Assembly: GCA_964618515.1 (NCBI GenBank)
Contig: CAZUAS010000052.1
Coordinates: 1 to 19,572, forward strand
DNA: 19,572 nt
From: JAFGNW01 sp964618515
Lineage (GTDB): Bacteria; Zixibacteria; MSB-5A5; GN15; FEB-12
Reading direction: 5' to 3'
Shown: in pieces, positions 1 through 6,562 of the stretch
How positions within the stretch are numbered: position 1 is the first letter of the stretch
Layout of the letters: every line of letters begins with the position of its first letter
Notes under the pieces: model-generated
Databases searched by the model: none
Told to the model about the DNA's origin: nothing
The model's input: the letters and a program-made list of their open reading frames with translations, nothing else
Program-made: the position numbers and the translations under genes

Positions 1-216
1 TTGAAATATGCTTTTATCCGCAGTCATATCAAGGAGTTTCGGATGTCGTTGATATGTCGGGCGCTGTGGATATCGCGGGAGAGAAAATATCGCTCCACGA
101 CCGATTCTAAACACAATTATCCGGTGGCGCCGAACCTTCTCGACCGTCAGTTTACCGTTGACCGTCCCAACGCGGTGTGGGTATCGGATATCACGTATAT
201 CCGGACCTCGGAGTAA
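1..216 (+). pseudogene. IS3-family transposase OrfB remnant
   Basis: This is a broken piece of an IS3-family OrfB (DDE transposase). The first 30 or so residues resemble the N-terminal helix-turn-helix part of OrfB (ALWISRERKY, compare the usual RALGVSRSGYY type). The reading then jumps straight to the stretch just before the catalytic core (TTDSKHNYPVAPNLLDRQF, then VDRPNAVWVSDITYIRT). Roughly 70-80 residues normally found between these parts are missing. The frame stops at TAA 214-216, immediately after the first catalytic Asp (D63 in SDITYI), so the second Asp and the Glu of the DDE triad are absent. It cannot encode an active transposase. The 5' end may lie left of the window, because no RBS is visible before the TTG at 1. 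It sits directly against the truncated repeat gene to its right. Confidence 0.85.
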
Positions 217-325
217 TGGTAGGTCGGGTTTCGAGTGAAGCAGAGCGTAGCGAGAAATCAGACAAAAAATATATTAAGATATCGGGAATTACATCCGCCC
301 ATGGCGGATTCAGAACCCAATTTGC
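217..325. other. Junction segment between IS remnant and truncated repeat gene, with a hairpin
   Basis: This stretch of about 110 bases is neither recognisable transposase nor thrombospondin repeat. It contains a perfect 7-bp inverted repeat with a 3-base loop at 293-309 (ATCCGCC-CAT-GGCGGAT). A looser GGGTT/AACCC pair brackets it (about 229-233 and 314-318). It could be a terminal part of the insertion element, a small REP/MITE-like repeat, or unrelated DNA joined by deletion. An in-frame TAA at 275-277 closes the reading frame of the downstream protein on this side. Confidence 0.4.
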
Positions 326-1087
326 GAGAACAATGATCCTCATCAAAAAGACAGTGATAGTGATGGTAAAGGTGATTCTTGTGATAATTGTCTTTCGGTT
401 TATAATCCTGATCAGGTAGATTCTGATGGTGATAAGGTCGGCGATCTGTGTGATAAATATCCAGACTTTAATGACCATGATGATGCTGATGAAGATGGTG
501 TGCCTGATGGCTGTGATAATTGTATAGCAGTCGTTAATCCCAACCAGGCTGATAGAGATGACGATGGGCGTGGTGATTTATGCGATAATTGTCCGGATTC
601 TGACAATGTCGGAGACTCATGCGATAATTGCCCAGCGATATACAATCCTGATCAAAGCAATCACGATAATGACTCCAGTGGTGATGTTTGTGACGCAGAT
701 GATGATAATGACGGTATTCTTGACGATGGAAATTTGAATGGAATAATCGGTGATTTCTATTGTACCGGTGGTGCAACTACAAATTGTGATGATAACTGTC
801 AATTTGTGTTCAATCCTGATCAAGCTGATAGTAGTAGCGATGGAAAAGGGGATGCCTGTGACGGATGCTGTATAAAATTGACGGGCAATGCCGATTGTTC
901 GGCTTCGGAAGACCCGGATATTTCGGATATTACCCGTTTGATTTCGTTCCTGTATTTGCAGGACCCGGAACTTTGCTGCGTGGCGGAGGCCGATGTAGAC
1001 AATTCGGGCGGTAGCAGTCCGACGGTGGGTGATGTTGACATTTCCGACATCACCTATCTGATTGACCATTTGTATCTTGACCATTGA
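278..1087 (+). CDS. Thrombospondin type 3 repeat protein with dockerin-like C-terminus, 5'-truncated
   Basis: The open frame (269 codons) encodes repeated Asp/Asn-rich calcium-binding units of thrombospondin type 3 style: DSDSDGKGDSCDNC, then NPDQVDSDGDKVGDLCD, CDNCIAVVNPNQADRDDDGRGD and further copies, to about position 870. The C-terminus carries two DISDIT..L..LYL motifs (about 916-957 and 1039-1077), the hallmark of a dockerin-like pair of EF-hand-type loops. Such proteins are normally secreted or surface-bound; the C-terminal modules may dock to partner proteins. No signal peptide and no ATG exist in frame: the frame opens after TAA 275-277, and the first usual start codon is GTG at 500, in mid-repeat and without a convincing RBS. 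Clear repeat homology begins near 323, so the real N-terminus has been lost. I read it as a 3' remnant of a larger gene broken by the neighbouring insertion or deletion. A terminator follows 80 bases after the stop. Confidence 0.8.
   Translation, partial: DIGNYIRPWRIQNPICENNDPHQKDSDSDGKGDSCDNCLSVYNPDQVDSDGDKVGDLCDKYPDFNDHDDADEDGVPDGCDNCIAVVNPNQADRDDDGRGDLCDNCPDSDNVGDSCDNCPAIYNPDQSNHDNDSSGDVCDADDDNDGILDDGNLNGIIGDFYCTGGATTNCDDNCQFVFNPDQADSSSDGKGDACDGCCIKLTGNADCSASEDPDISDITRLISFLYLQDPELCCVAEADVDNSGGSSPTVGDVDISDITYLIDHLYLDH
293..309. repeat. Perfect short inverted repeat (REP-like hairpin)
   Basis: ATCCGCC and GGCGGAT pair over 7 bp around a CAT loop. No T-tract follows, so it is not an intrinsic terminator in either direction. 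Its position at the IS/gene junction suggests part of a mobile or REP-type repeat; this is an inference. Confidence 0.4.
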
Positions 1088-1166
1088 GCTCTCAAACCCT
1101 GTCCATAAGATGAAAAAAGGAATAGACCTGATCTGTTAAAGCGATTAAATTGACCATTAGAAAATT

Positions 1167-1201
1167 GGAGCAATATAATTTATGAGTATTGCTCCTTTTT
1201 T
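1167..1201 (+). terminator. Intrinsic terminator after the TSP3/dockerin gene
   Basis: A perfect 9-bp stem, GGAGCAATA (1167-1175) with TATTGCTCC (1187-1195), has an 11-base loop and runs directly into a T-tract (1196-1201). Four A's at 1161-1164 lie just before the stem. This is the clearest terminator in the window. It ends transcription of the truncated repeat gene. Confidence 0.9.
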
Positions 1202-1478
1202 ATTACTTGACCGGAATTATTACAGTCCGGATATGGTGTTTTGTTTATGCTGTTTCTGCAGATTGACTTTGGGGTGGTAAGTTATTATCTCCTATACTGC
1301 TTACACTTAATGAGAATCGATAATTATTAAGAAGGCACAACTATTTTAAAATAATTACGTAATGGATAAAAGCCGGTTTACAGATGGTCTGAAATGTTAG
1401 AAATCCGGTTCTATACTGCGGTTTATTTTGAATAAATTACCACTTGCGAAGTAACCGGTAAAAAGGAGATAATATAAC
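1202..1478. other. Intergenic region upstream of the small-protein cluster
   Basis: The full gene-free stretch runs from 1088 to 1478. After the terminator, this AT-rich part must hold the promoter for the gene at 1479. TTGACT at 1263-1268 is a possible -35, with TATTAT at 1283-1288 downstream, but the 14-base spacer is short. TATACT occurs twice inside a shared CTATACTGC (1292-1300 and 1411-1419), either of which could be a -10, though neither has a good -35. No RNA gene or convincing ORF is seen. Confidence 0.35.
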
Positions 1479-1868
1479 ATGTCTGGTGCATTTATTCTGT
1501 TAATCGCCGCAGCCGTCAAGAAGCGGAAGGAGCGCGAGGAAGAAGATATGAGCCGTTACAACAAAGCCGATCTTGAGGGTTGGGAATTTAAAATTGTCCA
1601 TTCTACTTTTGGCAAGTTTAATAATCCCGGGAAAGTTCAGGAACTCTGCGAACAGGAAGCCAGGGCCGGATGGGTGATGCTGGAAAAATTCGATAATTAC
1701 CGGATTCGTTTTAAGCGGTGGATTGAGAAACGCTCGATGGATCAGTTTCTTGAAAATGATCCATATAATACAGATGCCAGCACCACCGGTGTATCGGTCA
1801 TGCTGATATTGGGTGTGACTTTATTAATTGCCGGGATAATAGGTTTTTTAATTATATTGAACCATTAA
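1479..1868 (+). CDS. Conserved-type hypothetical protein with C-terminal membrane anchor
   Basis: A 129-residue protein. The chosen ATG follows a strong RBS (AAGGAG at 1463-1468). Residues 1-13 are hydrophobic and are followed by a very charged stretch (KKRKEREEED). A middle region (about residues 30-80, DLEGWEFKIV to FDNYRIRFKR) has the compact W/F-rich layout of a DUF4177-like small domain. Residues 104-127 form a clear transmembrane helix near the C-terminus. An alternative start at ATG 1548 would remove the N-terminal hydrophobic part but has a poorer RBS. It is followed at 12 bases by the zinc-ribbon gene, so the two are probably co-transcribed. I do not know its function. The likely topology is a cytoplasmic domain held to the inner membrane. 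Confidence 0.75.
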   Translation: MSGAFILLIAAAVKKRKEREEEDMSRYNKADLEGWEFKIVHSTFGKFNNPGKVQELCEQEARAGWVMLEKFDNYRIRFKRWIEKRSMDQFLENDPYNTDASTTGVSVMLILGVTLLIAGIIGFLIILNH

Positions 1869-1880
1869 GGGGATTGACTT

Positions 1881-2282
1881 ATGCCATTTTGTCCCAGTTG
1901 CCGGTACGAATATAAGCCGGGTGTAAGCGTGTGCCCCGACTGTAATGAAAAGCTGGTCGATGCCCTGCCGGAAGAGGAAACTAAAGATGAAATAACGGAA
2001 CACGATGACTGGATAGAGCTGGCGCAGCTGACTTCTTTGCCTTCGGTCGAGATGCTTCTTGAAGTATTGCGCGAGAAGAATATCCCGGCGGTTATTCAAT
2101 CCGACACCGGGTATTTCGGAACGACCGGCCAGATGGGACCATCCTCATACCAGCCGGCGGGGGGGAAGTATTCGCTTTACGTGCCGGAGGTATTTGTTAT
2201 CGATACCGACCGTGAAGCCGGGCTCCTTCTGGGCAAGGAATGGGATGATGCGAAGCTTTATGATATTGAGGCGGAGGAGTAG
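1881..2282 (+). CDS. Zinc-ribbon protein with DUF2007-like signal-transducing region
   Basis: A 133-residue soluble protein. The N-terminus has two CPxC knuckles (CPSC at 4-7 and CPDC at 18-21), a classical zinc ribbon. After an acidic linker, residues about 42-125 (WIELAQLTSLPSVEMLLEVL, then REKNIPAVIQSDTG, then LYVPEVFVIDTDREAGLLL) match the pattern of DUF2007-type putative signal-transducing domains, which are small regulatory or binding modules of unknown ligand. An RBS-like AAGGGGATTGA precedes the ATG. It lies 12 bases after the membrane protein and is probably co-transcribed with it. The zinc ribbon is certain from the motif; the DUF2007 assignment is by recall of the pattern. Confidence 0.75.
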   Translation: MPFCPSCRYEYKPGVSVCPDCNEKLVDALPEEETKDEITEHDDWIELAQLTSLPSVEMLLEVLREKNIPAVIQSDTGYFGTTGQMGPSSYQPAGGKYSLYVPEVFVIDTDREAGLLLGKEWDDAKLYDIEAEE

Positions 2283-2331
2283 CGTGTGTTGTCCTCGGTC
2301 TTAAGGTTTGATAACTGAAAAAGGGGAAGCG

Positions 2332-2526
2332 ATGTTGAGTTTTATTTTATGGTTGATCTTGCTGGTGCTGTGCTGGCCGCTGGCGCTTGTGGCTGTTATT
2401 CTTTTTCCGCTGGTCTGGCTTCTGGTGTTGCCTTTTCGCATTCTGGGAATGGCGGTAGAGGGAATACTGGAATTTTTAAGAACCCTTATCATGCTGCCAT
2501 CGCGGGTGCTCGGGGGAAGAAGGTGA
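2332..2526 (+). CDS. Small hydrophobic membrane protein (64 residues)
   Basis: I start it at ATG 2332, which has AAAGGGGAAG just upstream, rather than at the in-frame TTG 24 bases earlier. The product is almost entirely hydrophobic over residues 2-35 (LWLILLVLCWPLALVAV, then LFPLVWLLVLPFRILG). This implies two membrane segments or a hairpin with Pro breaks, followed by an amphipathic helix (EGILEFLRTL) and a basic C-terminal tail (SRVLGGRR). It has no known catalytic motif. It follows the zinc-ribbon gene by about 50 bases and probably shares its transcript. Short membrane peptides like this are often missed by gene callers. Function unknown. Confidence 0.65.
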   Translation: MLSFILWLILLVLCWPLALVAVILFPLVWLLVLPFRILGMAVEGILEFLRTLIMLPSRVLGGRR

Positions 2527-2532
2527 CGTTTT

Positions 2533-2551
2533 TTGAATTTATTATATTCAA
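2533..2551. promoter_or_regulatory. Inverted repeat upstream of the Crp/Fnr gene (possible operator)
   Basis: TTGAAT (2533-2538) and ATTCAA (2546-2551) form a perfect dyad around seven A/T bases, about 80 bases upstream of the regulator's start. Half-sites TTGA/TCAA are FNR-family-like, but the 11-base gap between them is wider than the usual 6, so it is not a canonical FNR box. It could be an autoregulatory site or overlap the promoter. Weak evidence. Confidence 0.3.
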
Positions 2552-2628
2552 GCGTATTCCCCTGGTGGTAAAAAAACCATTTTATTTCATGCTTGCCCTG
2601 GTCAGTAAATTAATGTAGTCATACAATC

Positions 2629-3306
2629 GTGGAAAACCAGTCTTTATTAAAAAACTGTTTTTTGTGTCATGGGCTGGATAAAAGTGAGCTTGATACTCTG
2701 GCCCGTATCGCCGTCGTCAGGAAGGTTGTTTCCGGCGAGGTACTTTTTTTAGAGGGCGACCCGGCGGCGGGTTTTTTTGTCCTTTTGTCCGGCCGGGTGC
2801 GCATATATAAAGCGTCGCCCGAGGGCAAAGAGTTCACTCTGCACCATATCGGTCCGGGGCAGATGTTTGCCGAAGCAGTTCTTTTCCGAGGCAGTACTTA
2901 TCCAGCCAATGCCGCCGCCGTAGAAAATTCTCTGGTGGCATTCTTTCCCAAAGAAAAATTTATTTCCCTTATAAGCACCTCGCCCCGGATATCCATGAAA
3001 ATGCTCAGCTCCCTGTCCGGTTTTATCCGCCAGTTCAACCAGCAGGTCGAGGACCTTTCCCTGAAGGAGGTATCCGCCCGGCTGGCGTCGTATTTTTTAA
3101 AAAAAGCGGCCGGCAGTGGCAGTAATGTCTTTATACTGGATATCAGCAAGTCGGAACTGGCGCGCATGCTGGGCACCATCAGCGCGACGCTGTCCCGCAA
3201 CCTTAAGAAAATGAAAGAGTTAGGGATTGTCCGGGTTGACGGCCAGACCATCACTATACTTGATATGGACCGCCTAGCGAGTCTCGCTGGGGACAATAAA
3301 GTTTAA
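2629..3306 (+). CDS. Crp/Fnr-family transcriptional regulator (possibly HcpR-like)
   Basis: A 225-residue protein with the two-domain Crp/Fnr plan. Residues about 8-125 are the cyclic-nucleotide-binding-fold sensor (LFLEGDPAAGFFVLLSGRV, then IGPGQMFAEAVLF). A long dimer helix follows (about 121-150). Residues about 170-215 are the winged helix-turn-helix (ISKSELARMLGTISATLSR, recognition helix near 183-197). The Fnr four-Cys cluster is absent: only C10 and C13 occur near the N-terminus. A classic oxygen-sensing [4Fe-4S] Fnr is therefore unlikely. The neighbours (ferredoxin-like, NapH-like, DUF438/hemerythrin and nitrogen-oxide cytochromes) resemble the regulons of HcpR, DNR or NnrR-type sensors of nitrogen oxides. 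The start is GTG 2629, the only plausible one after the in-frame TAA at 2611-2613, with no clear RBS, so translation may be weak or leaderless. An FNR-type palindrome lies directly after it. Confidence 0.85.
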   Translation: MENQSLLKNCFLCHGLDKSELDTLARIAVVRKVVSGEVLFLEGDPAAGFFVLLSGRVRIYKASPEGKEFTLHHIGPGQMFAEAVLFRGSTYPANAAAVENSLVAFFPKEKFISLISTSPRISMKMLSSLSGFIRQFNQQVEDLSLKEVSARLASYFLKKAAGSGSNVFILDISKSELARMLGTISATLSRNLKKMKELGIVRVDGQTITILDMDRLASLAGDNKV

Positions 3307-3312
3307 CCCCTT

Positions 3313-3326
3313 TTGACTTAAATCAA
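3313..3326. promoter_or_regulatory. FNR/HcpR-type box TTGACTTAAATCAA
   Basis: TTGAC-TTAA-ATCAA is a TTGA-N6-TCAA dyad. It is one base from the FNR consensus TTGAT-N4-ATCAA, and its left half TTGAC matches the reported HcpR half-site. It lies 7 bases after the regulator's stop and about 62 bases before the ferredoxin ATG. A class-II-style activator site (centre at about -41) would put the start of transcription near 3361, though no good -10 is seen at that distance. The natural reader is the Crp/Fnr protein encoded just upstream. Confidence 0.65.
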
Positions 3327-3387
3327 AGACTAATTCAGTCCAATTTCCGATCTTACTGACGTAATTATTTCTATACAAGGAGATAAA

Positions 3388-4167
3388 ATGGCAGTCAGAA
3401 AGATTGTGAAGATAGACGAAGAAAAATGTGACGGTTGCGGACTGTGCGTTCCGGCTTGCGCCGAGGGAGCGATACAAATAATCAATGGAAAGGCAAAGAT
3501 TGTCAATGAAAGGTACTGTGATGGTCTGGGCGCCTGTCTCGGTGAATGTCCCCAGGGGGCGATTACGGTTGAAGAACGAGAAGCAGTGGCCTATAACCAG
3601 GCCGCGGTCGAAAAGCACCTGGCTCTTTTGAAACGGAAACCTGTTCACCTTCAAACTCTTTCTGCCGGTTGTCCCGGTTCAACGGCTCGTCAATTCAAGG
3701 CTCCGTCAACAGCGGCAGGAGAATCGACCGTGACAGGCATTTCCCGGTTGAGTCACTGGCCGGTTCAGTTAAGACTTGTCCCACCGCAAGCCTCTTTTTT
3801 GAAAAATGCCGACATCCTGATCTGCGCTGACTGTGTCCCTTTTGCCGTTCCCGATTTTCATGAACGGTACCTTGCCGGGCGGGCAGTCCTGGTTGGTTGT
3901 CCCAAGCTCGACGATTTGAATTACTATTACGAAAAGCTGAAAGCTCTTTTTGCCGAGGCATCACCAGGGAAAATCACGGTTTTGAAAATGGAAGTCCCTT
4001 GTTGCTCCGGTATCGCCCAGGCGGTAATAAAGGCGCGCGATGAGGTCTGTGAACAGGTACCGGTGGACATATACACTATCGGGATTCAGGGCGGTTGCCA
4101 CCGTGAAACCATTCCTTCAAAATTCTCTACCGAGGAGTTTAGTATCGATGACGGAAAGCGTTTATAA
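3388..4167 (+). CDS. Ferredoxin-like Fe-S protein of the Hcp/FrdX-associated type
   Basis: A 259-residue protein with a strong RBS (AAGGAGAT) before ATG 3388. A complete first cluster motif is C14, C17, C20, C24 (CDGCGLCVPAC). The second motif reads CDGLGACLGEC, so it has C44, C50 and C54 but Leu47 where the second Cys should be. The C-terminal two thirds carry further conserved-looking cysteines: GCPG near 95, CADC 146-149, GCPKLDD 171, PCCSG 205-206 and GGCH 237. The family, as I recall it, occurs beside hybrid-cluster protein genes and under HcpR-type control (FrdX-like), where it probably supplies electrons or cluster chemistry in nitrosative stress. Here no hcp gene is adjacent. It overlaps the next gene by 20 bases, pointing to translational coupling. 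It is probably the first gene of the operon behind the FNR-type box. Confidence 0.8.
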   Translation: MAVRKIVKIDEEKCDGCGLCVPACAEGAIQIINGKAKIVNERYCDGLGACLGECPQGAITVEEREAVAYNQAAVEKHLALLKRKPVHLQTLSAGCPGSTARQFKAPSTAAGESTVTGISRLSHWPVQLRLVPPQASFLKNADILICADCVPFAVPDFHERYLAGRAVLVGCPKLDDLNYYYEKLKALFAEASPGKITVLKMEVPCCSGIAQAVIKARDEVCEQVPVDIYTIGIQGGCHRETIPSKFSTEEFSIDDGKRL

Positions 4168-5311
4168 TAAACGTGAATCGCGACCCGGAACCCGCAAAGT
4201 CGATAGGACCAGGCTGAAACGAAATCATGATAAACCGGGTCAGCGCTACCGTTTTCTTATCCAGAGTGCCTTCAGCCTTTTATGCCTCTGGATCGGGGTG
4301 GAATTTTATTTTTTTATCAGGTACCTTGAAACGAACGGCGCCTCGGGCTGGACCTACCGGCCGCCGGGGGTGGAAGGTTTCCTGCCTATAAGTTCTCTGA
4401 TGAGCCTGTATCATTTTTTTATCAGCGGTGAAATTCACCCGGCTCATCCGGCAGGGCTGGTTATCCTGATTGCCATTTTGATTGTCTCGCTGGTATTCGG
4501 TAAGGCTTTTTGTTCCTGGTTATGCCCGGTGGGTTTTATCTCGGAGTTACTTGGCCATATCAGCCAGGTGGTGTTCAAACAGAATCTTAAACTGCCGGGG
4601 TTCTTAGACTATCCGTTGCGCGGTATTAAATACCTGCTTTTGGGCTTTTTTATATATTCGATTTTCTTTTTAATGACACCTCCGGCTCTGGAGGCTTTTC
4701 TGGGAAGTCCCTACAACCTCGTTGCCGACATCAAAATGTATTATTTCTTTGCGGAAATATCTCAAACGGCGCTACTGGTAATCGGAGGTTTATTGTTACT
4801 TTCTTTAATATTCAGGAATTTTTGGTGTCGGTATCTGTGTCCATATGGAGCCCTGCTAGGGATAATGGCGCTTTTAAGCCCGAACAGGATAAAAAGAAAT
4901 GCCCCTAATTGTATCGACTGCAGCCGGTGTGCGCGCGTCTGCCCGTCGTTTATAAAGGTCGATAAGGTCAAAACGGTGATATCCGATGAATGTACAACCT
5001 GCCTGCAATGCGTCGAGGTGTGCCCGGTCAAAGAAACGCTTGAATACCGGTCGCTTCTGACCCGACGCTCTTTCCCGGTTAAAAAGGTTGCTCTGGGTGT
5101 CGTTTTGCTTTTTATTGTTATAACGGGTATGGGGATGGTGACCGGTCACTGGCAGAATAATATCACGACCGATGAATATCTCCATCACCAGATATATTTA
5201 AAAAGTTACAGCCATCCCACCGGTGCCGGGGAAATAAGGGATTATAATCAACGGGCAGGTTCGGAGGAGGCGAAATCGAAGCTTTGGGAGAAGGAGACAG
5301 ATAATGAGTGA
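4148..5311 (+). CDS. NapH/CcoG-like polyferredoxin membrane protein
   Basis: A 387-residue inner-membrane electron-transfer protein. I start it at ATG 4148 (GAGGAG at 4132-4137), inside the end of the previous gene, rather than at an upstream in-frame codon deep in that gene. Transmembrane segments fall near residues 36-58, 103-118, 160-177, 205-224 and 313-333. Two CxxxCP motifs at membrane edges (CSWLCP 122-127 and CRYLCP 227-232) are diagnostic of the NapH/NosR-C/RdxA group. Two [4Fe-4S] ferredoxin motifs follow (C255, C258, C261, C265 and C282, C285, C288, C292). In known systems NapH-type proteins draw electrons from the quinol pool or pass them through the membrane. In this operon it may feed the ferredoxin-like protein or support cluster repair. 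It overlaps the next gene by 8 bases (ATGAGTGA). Confidence 0.85.
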   Translation: MTESVYNKRESRPGTRKVDRTRLKRNHDKPGQRYRFLIQSAFSLLCLWIGVEFYFFIRYLETNGASGWTYRPPGVEGFLPISSLMSLYHFFISGEIHPAHPAGLVILIAILIVSLVFGKAFCSWLCPVGFISELLGHISQVVFKQNLKLPGFLDYPLRGIKYLLLGFFIYSIFFLMTPPALEAFLGSPYNLVADIKMYYFFAEISQTALLVIGGLLLLSLIFRNFWCRYLCPYGALLGIMALLSPNRIKRNAPNCIDCSRCARVCPSFIKVDKVKTVISDECTTCLQCVEVCPVKETLEYRSLLTRRSFPVKKVALGVVLLFIVITGMGMVTGHWQNNITTDEYLHHQIYLKSYSHPTGAGEIRDYNQRAGSEEAKSKLWEKETDNE

Positions 5312-6548
5312 GCTTATCAATAACGTGCGGAAACGTCGGGACCTCCTGAAACACCTGATTTTACAGCTGCATAAGGGGGAAGCTCCGCAGGCGGTCAAGA
5401 CCCAGTTGATCAGGTTGCTGGGTTCGGTGCCCTATGGCGAGGTGGTCCAGGTAGAGCAGGAACTGATCTCCGAAGGTTTACCGGAGGAAGAAGTACTTCG
5501 TCTGTGCGACATCCATTCCGCCGCCATGAAAGGTCAAATCAGCCAGGAAGGCGCTAAAGTGGCTCCCCCCGGCCATCCGGTTCATACCTTCAGAAAAGAG
5601 AACCAGGCTCTCACCTGGGAAATTGAAGCTCTGAAAAAGATATTCGAATCCATAGAAAAGCAGACCGATAGCGGCGACATCAATGACATAGTTGAACAGC
5701 TCCGGTTGCATTTTAATGCTTTGAGTGATGTCGAGAAACATTACCAGCGCAAAGAAAACCTGCTTTTTCCGTATCTTGAAAAGCACGGTATAACCGGGCC
5801 GCCCAAAGTCATGTGGGGTAAACATGATGAGGTCCGGGAATTATTAAAAGCCGCCGGGGAAGCTTTGCTTAATATCAACCGGCTGGATAGAGAAGAATTC
5901 AAATCAGTGACGGCGTTATTGCTGAAACCGGCGGTTAAGGCGGTTGAAGAAATGATTTTCAAGGAAGAAGAGATTCTTTTTCCCATGACGCTGGATACTC
6001 TCGAAGAAGAGGAGTGGTACAGTATTTACCGGCAGAGCCTGGAAATAGGTTTCTGTCTTTACGACCCGGTAGATGCATGGCGACCCGAAACAAGGATTGA
6101 TGAAGCACCGGAAACCGGGGACGCCCGGGTACAGTTGCCCTCCGGCAGCTTCAACCCGGAAGAGTTGAATGCCATTTTAAATACCATTCCCTTCGATTTG
6201 ACATTCGTTGACCGGGATGATACGGTGCGTTATTTTACCCAGGGGCAGGAGCGCATTTTTGCCCGCAACCGGGCTATTCTGGGGCGCAAGGTCCAGCTCT
6301 GTCATCCCCCGGCCAGTGTCCACGTTGTTCAGAAGATAATCGATGATTTTCGTACCGGTCGCCAGAACCGGGCGCCGTTCTGGATAAATATGAAAGGACA
6401 TTTTATTCATATAGAATATTTTGCCTTGCGCGACAGCGAAGGACGCTATCTGGGAACGCTCGAGGTCAGCCAGGATTTGACCGGGAAAAGGAGTCTTGAG
6501 GGTGAGCAGCGCCTGCTGGCTTACGGGACGAAAAAATCCGAAGGATAA
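5304..6548 (+). CDS. DUF438-hemerythrin-PAS protein
   Basis: A 414-residue cytoplasmic protein with three modules. Residues about 5-80 are DUF438 (RRDLLKHLILQLHKGE, then SEGLPEEEVLRLCDIHSA). Residues about 88-235 are a hemerythrin HHE domain with the expected ligands: H91/H94, H136, HYQRKENLLFPYLEKHG with H146 and E151, WGKHDE with H174, and EEEILFP near 222. This predicts a non-haem di-iron site that could bind O2 or NO. Residues about 285-400 are a PAS domain of the type paired with DUF438 (FVDRDDTVRYFT, then CHPPASVHVV with C333). The family is common in anaerobes beside Hcp, NapH-like or DUF2249 genes and is thought to sense or handle NO or O2; the exact role is unsettled. It is translationally coupled to the NapH-like gene and lies 14 bases before the DUF1858/DUF2249 gene. 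Confidence 0.85.
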   Translation: MSELINNVRKRRDLLKHLILQLHKGEAPQAVKTQLIRLLGSVPYGEVVQVEQELISEGLPEEEVLRLCDIHSAAMKGQISQEGAKVAPPGHPVHTFRKENQALTWEIEALKKIFESIEKQTDSGDINDIVEQLRLHFNALSDVEKHYQRKENLLFPYLEKHGITGPPKVMWGKHDEVRELLKAAGEALLNINRLDREEFKSVTALLLKPAVKAVEEMIFKEEEILFPMTLDTLEEEEWYSIYRQSLEIGFCLYDPVDAWRPETRIDEAPETGDARVQLPSGSFNPEELNAILNTIPFDLTFVDRDDTVRYFTQGQERIFARNRAILGRKVQLCHPPASVHVVQKIIDDFRTGRQNRAPFWINMKGHFIHIEYFALRDSEGRYLGTLEVSQDLTGKRSLEGEQRLLAYGTKKSEG

Positions 6549-6562
6549 AGGTTCAGGATATT

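Noticed and set aside
177..419. 80-codon plus-strand open frame starting inside the IS remnant
   Set aside because: It crosses the IS/gene junction out of frame with both and is made of low-complexity hydrophobic residues; the TSP3 frame on the same strand explains the DNA.
323..870. Tandem repetition that could suggest a DNA repeat array or CRISPR
   Set aside because: Units vary in length and sequence and keep one coding frame with CDNC/DSDGD motifs; this is protein-level repetition.
617..1084. 155-codon minus-strand open frame opposite the TSP3 repeats
   Set aside because: It is a shadow of the Asp/Asn-rich repeats (GAT/AAT codons rarely give stops on the other strand) and has no RBS or family match.
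2308..2331. TTG start for the 64-residue membrane protein
   Set aside because: ATG 2332 has a purine-rich RBS just upstream and begins directly with the hydrophobic segment.
4040..4147. Extended N-terminus for the NapH-like protein
   Set aside because: It would overlap the ferredoxin gene by over 120 bases; ATG 4148 has a good GAGGAG and gives the usual start for this type of protein.
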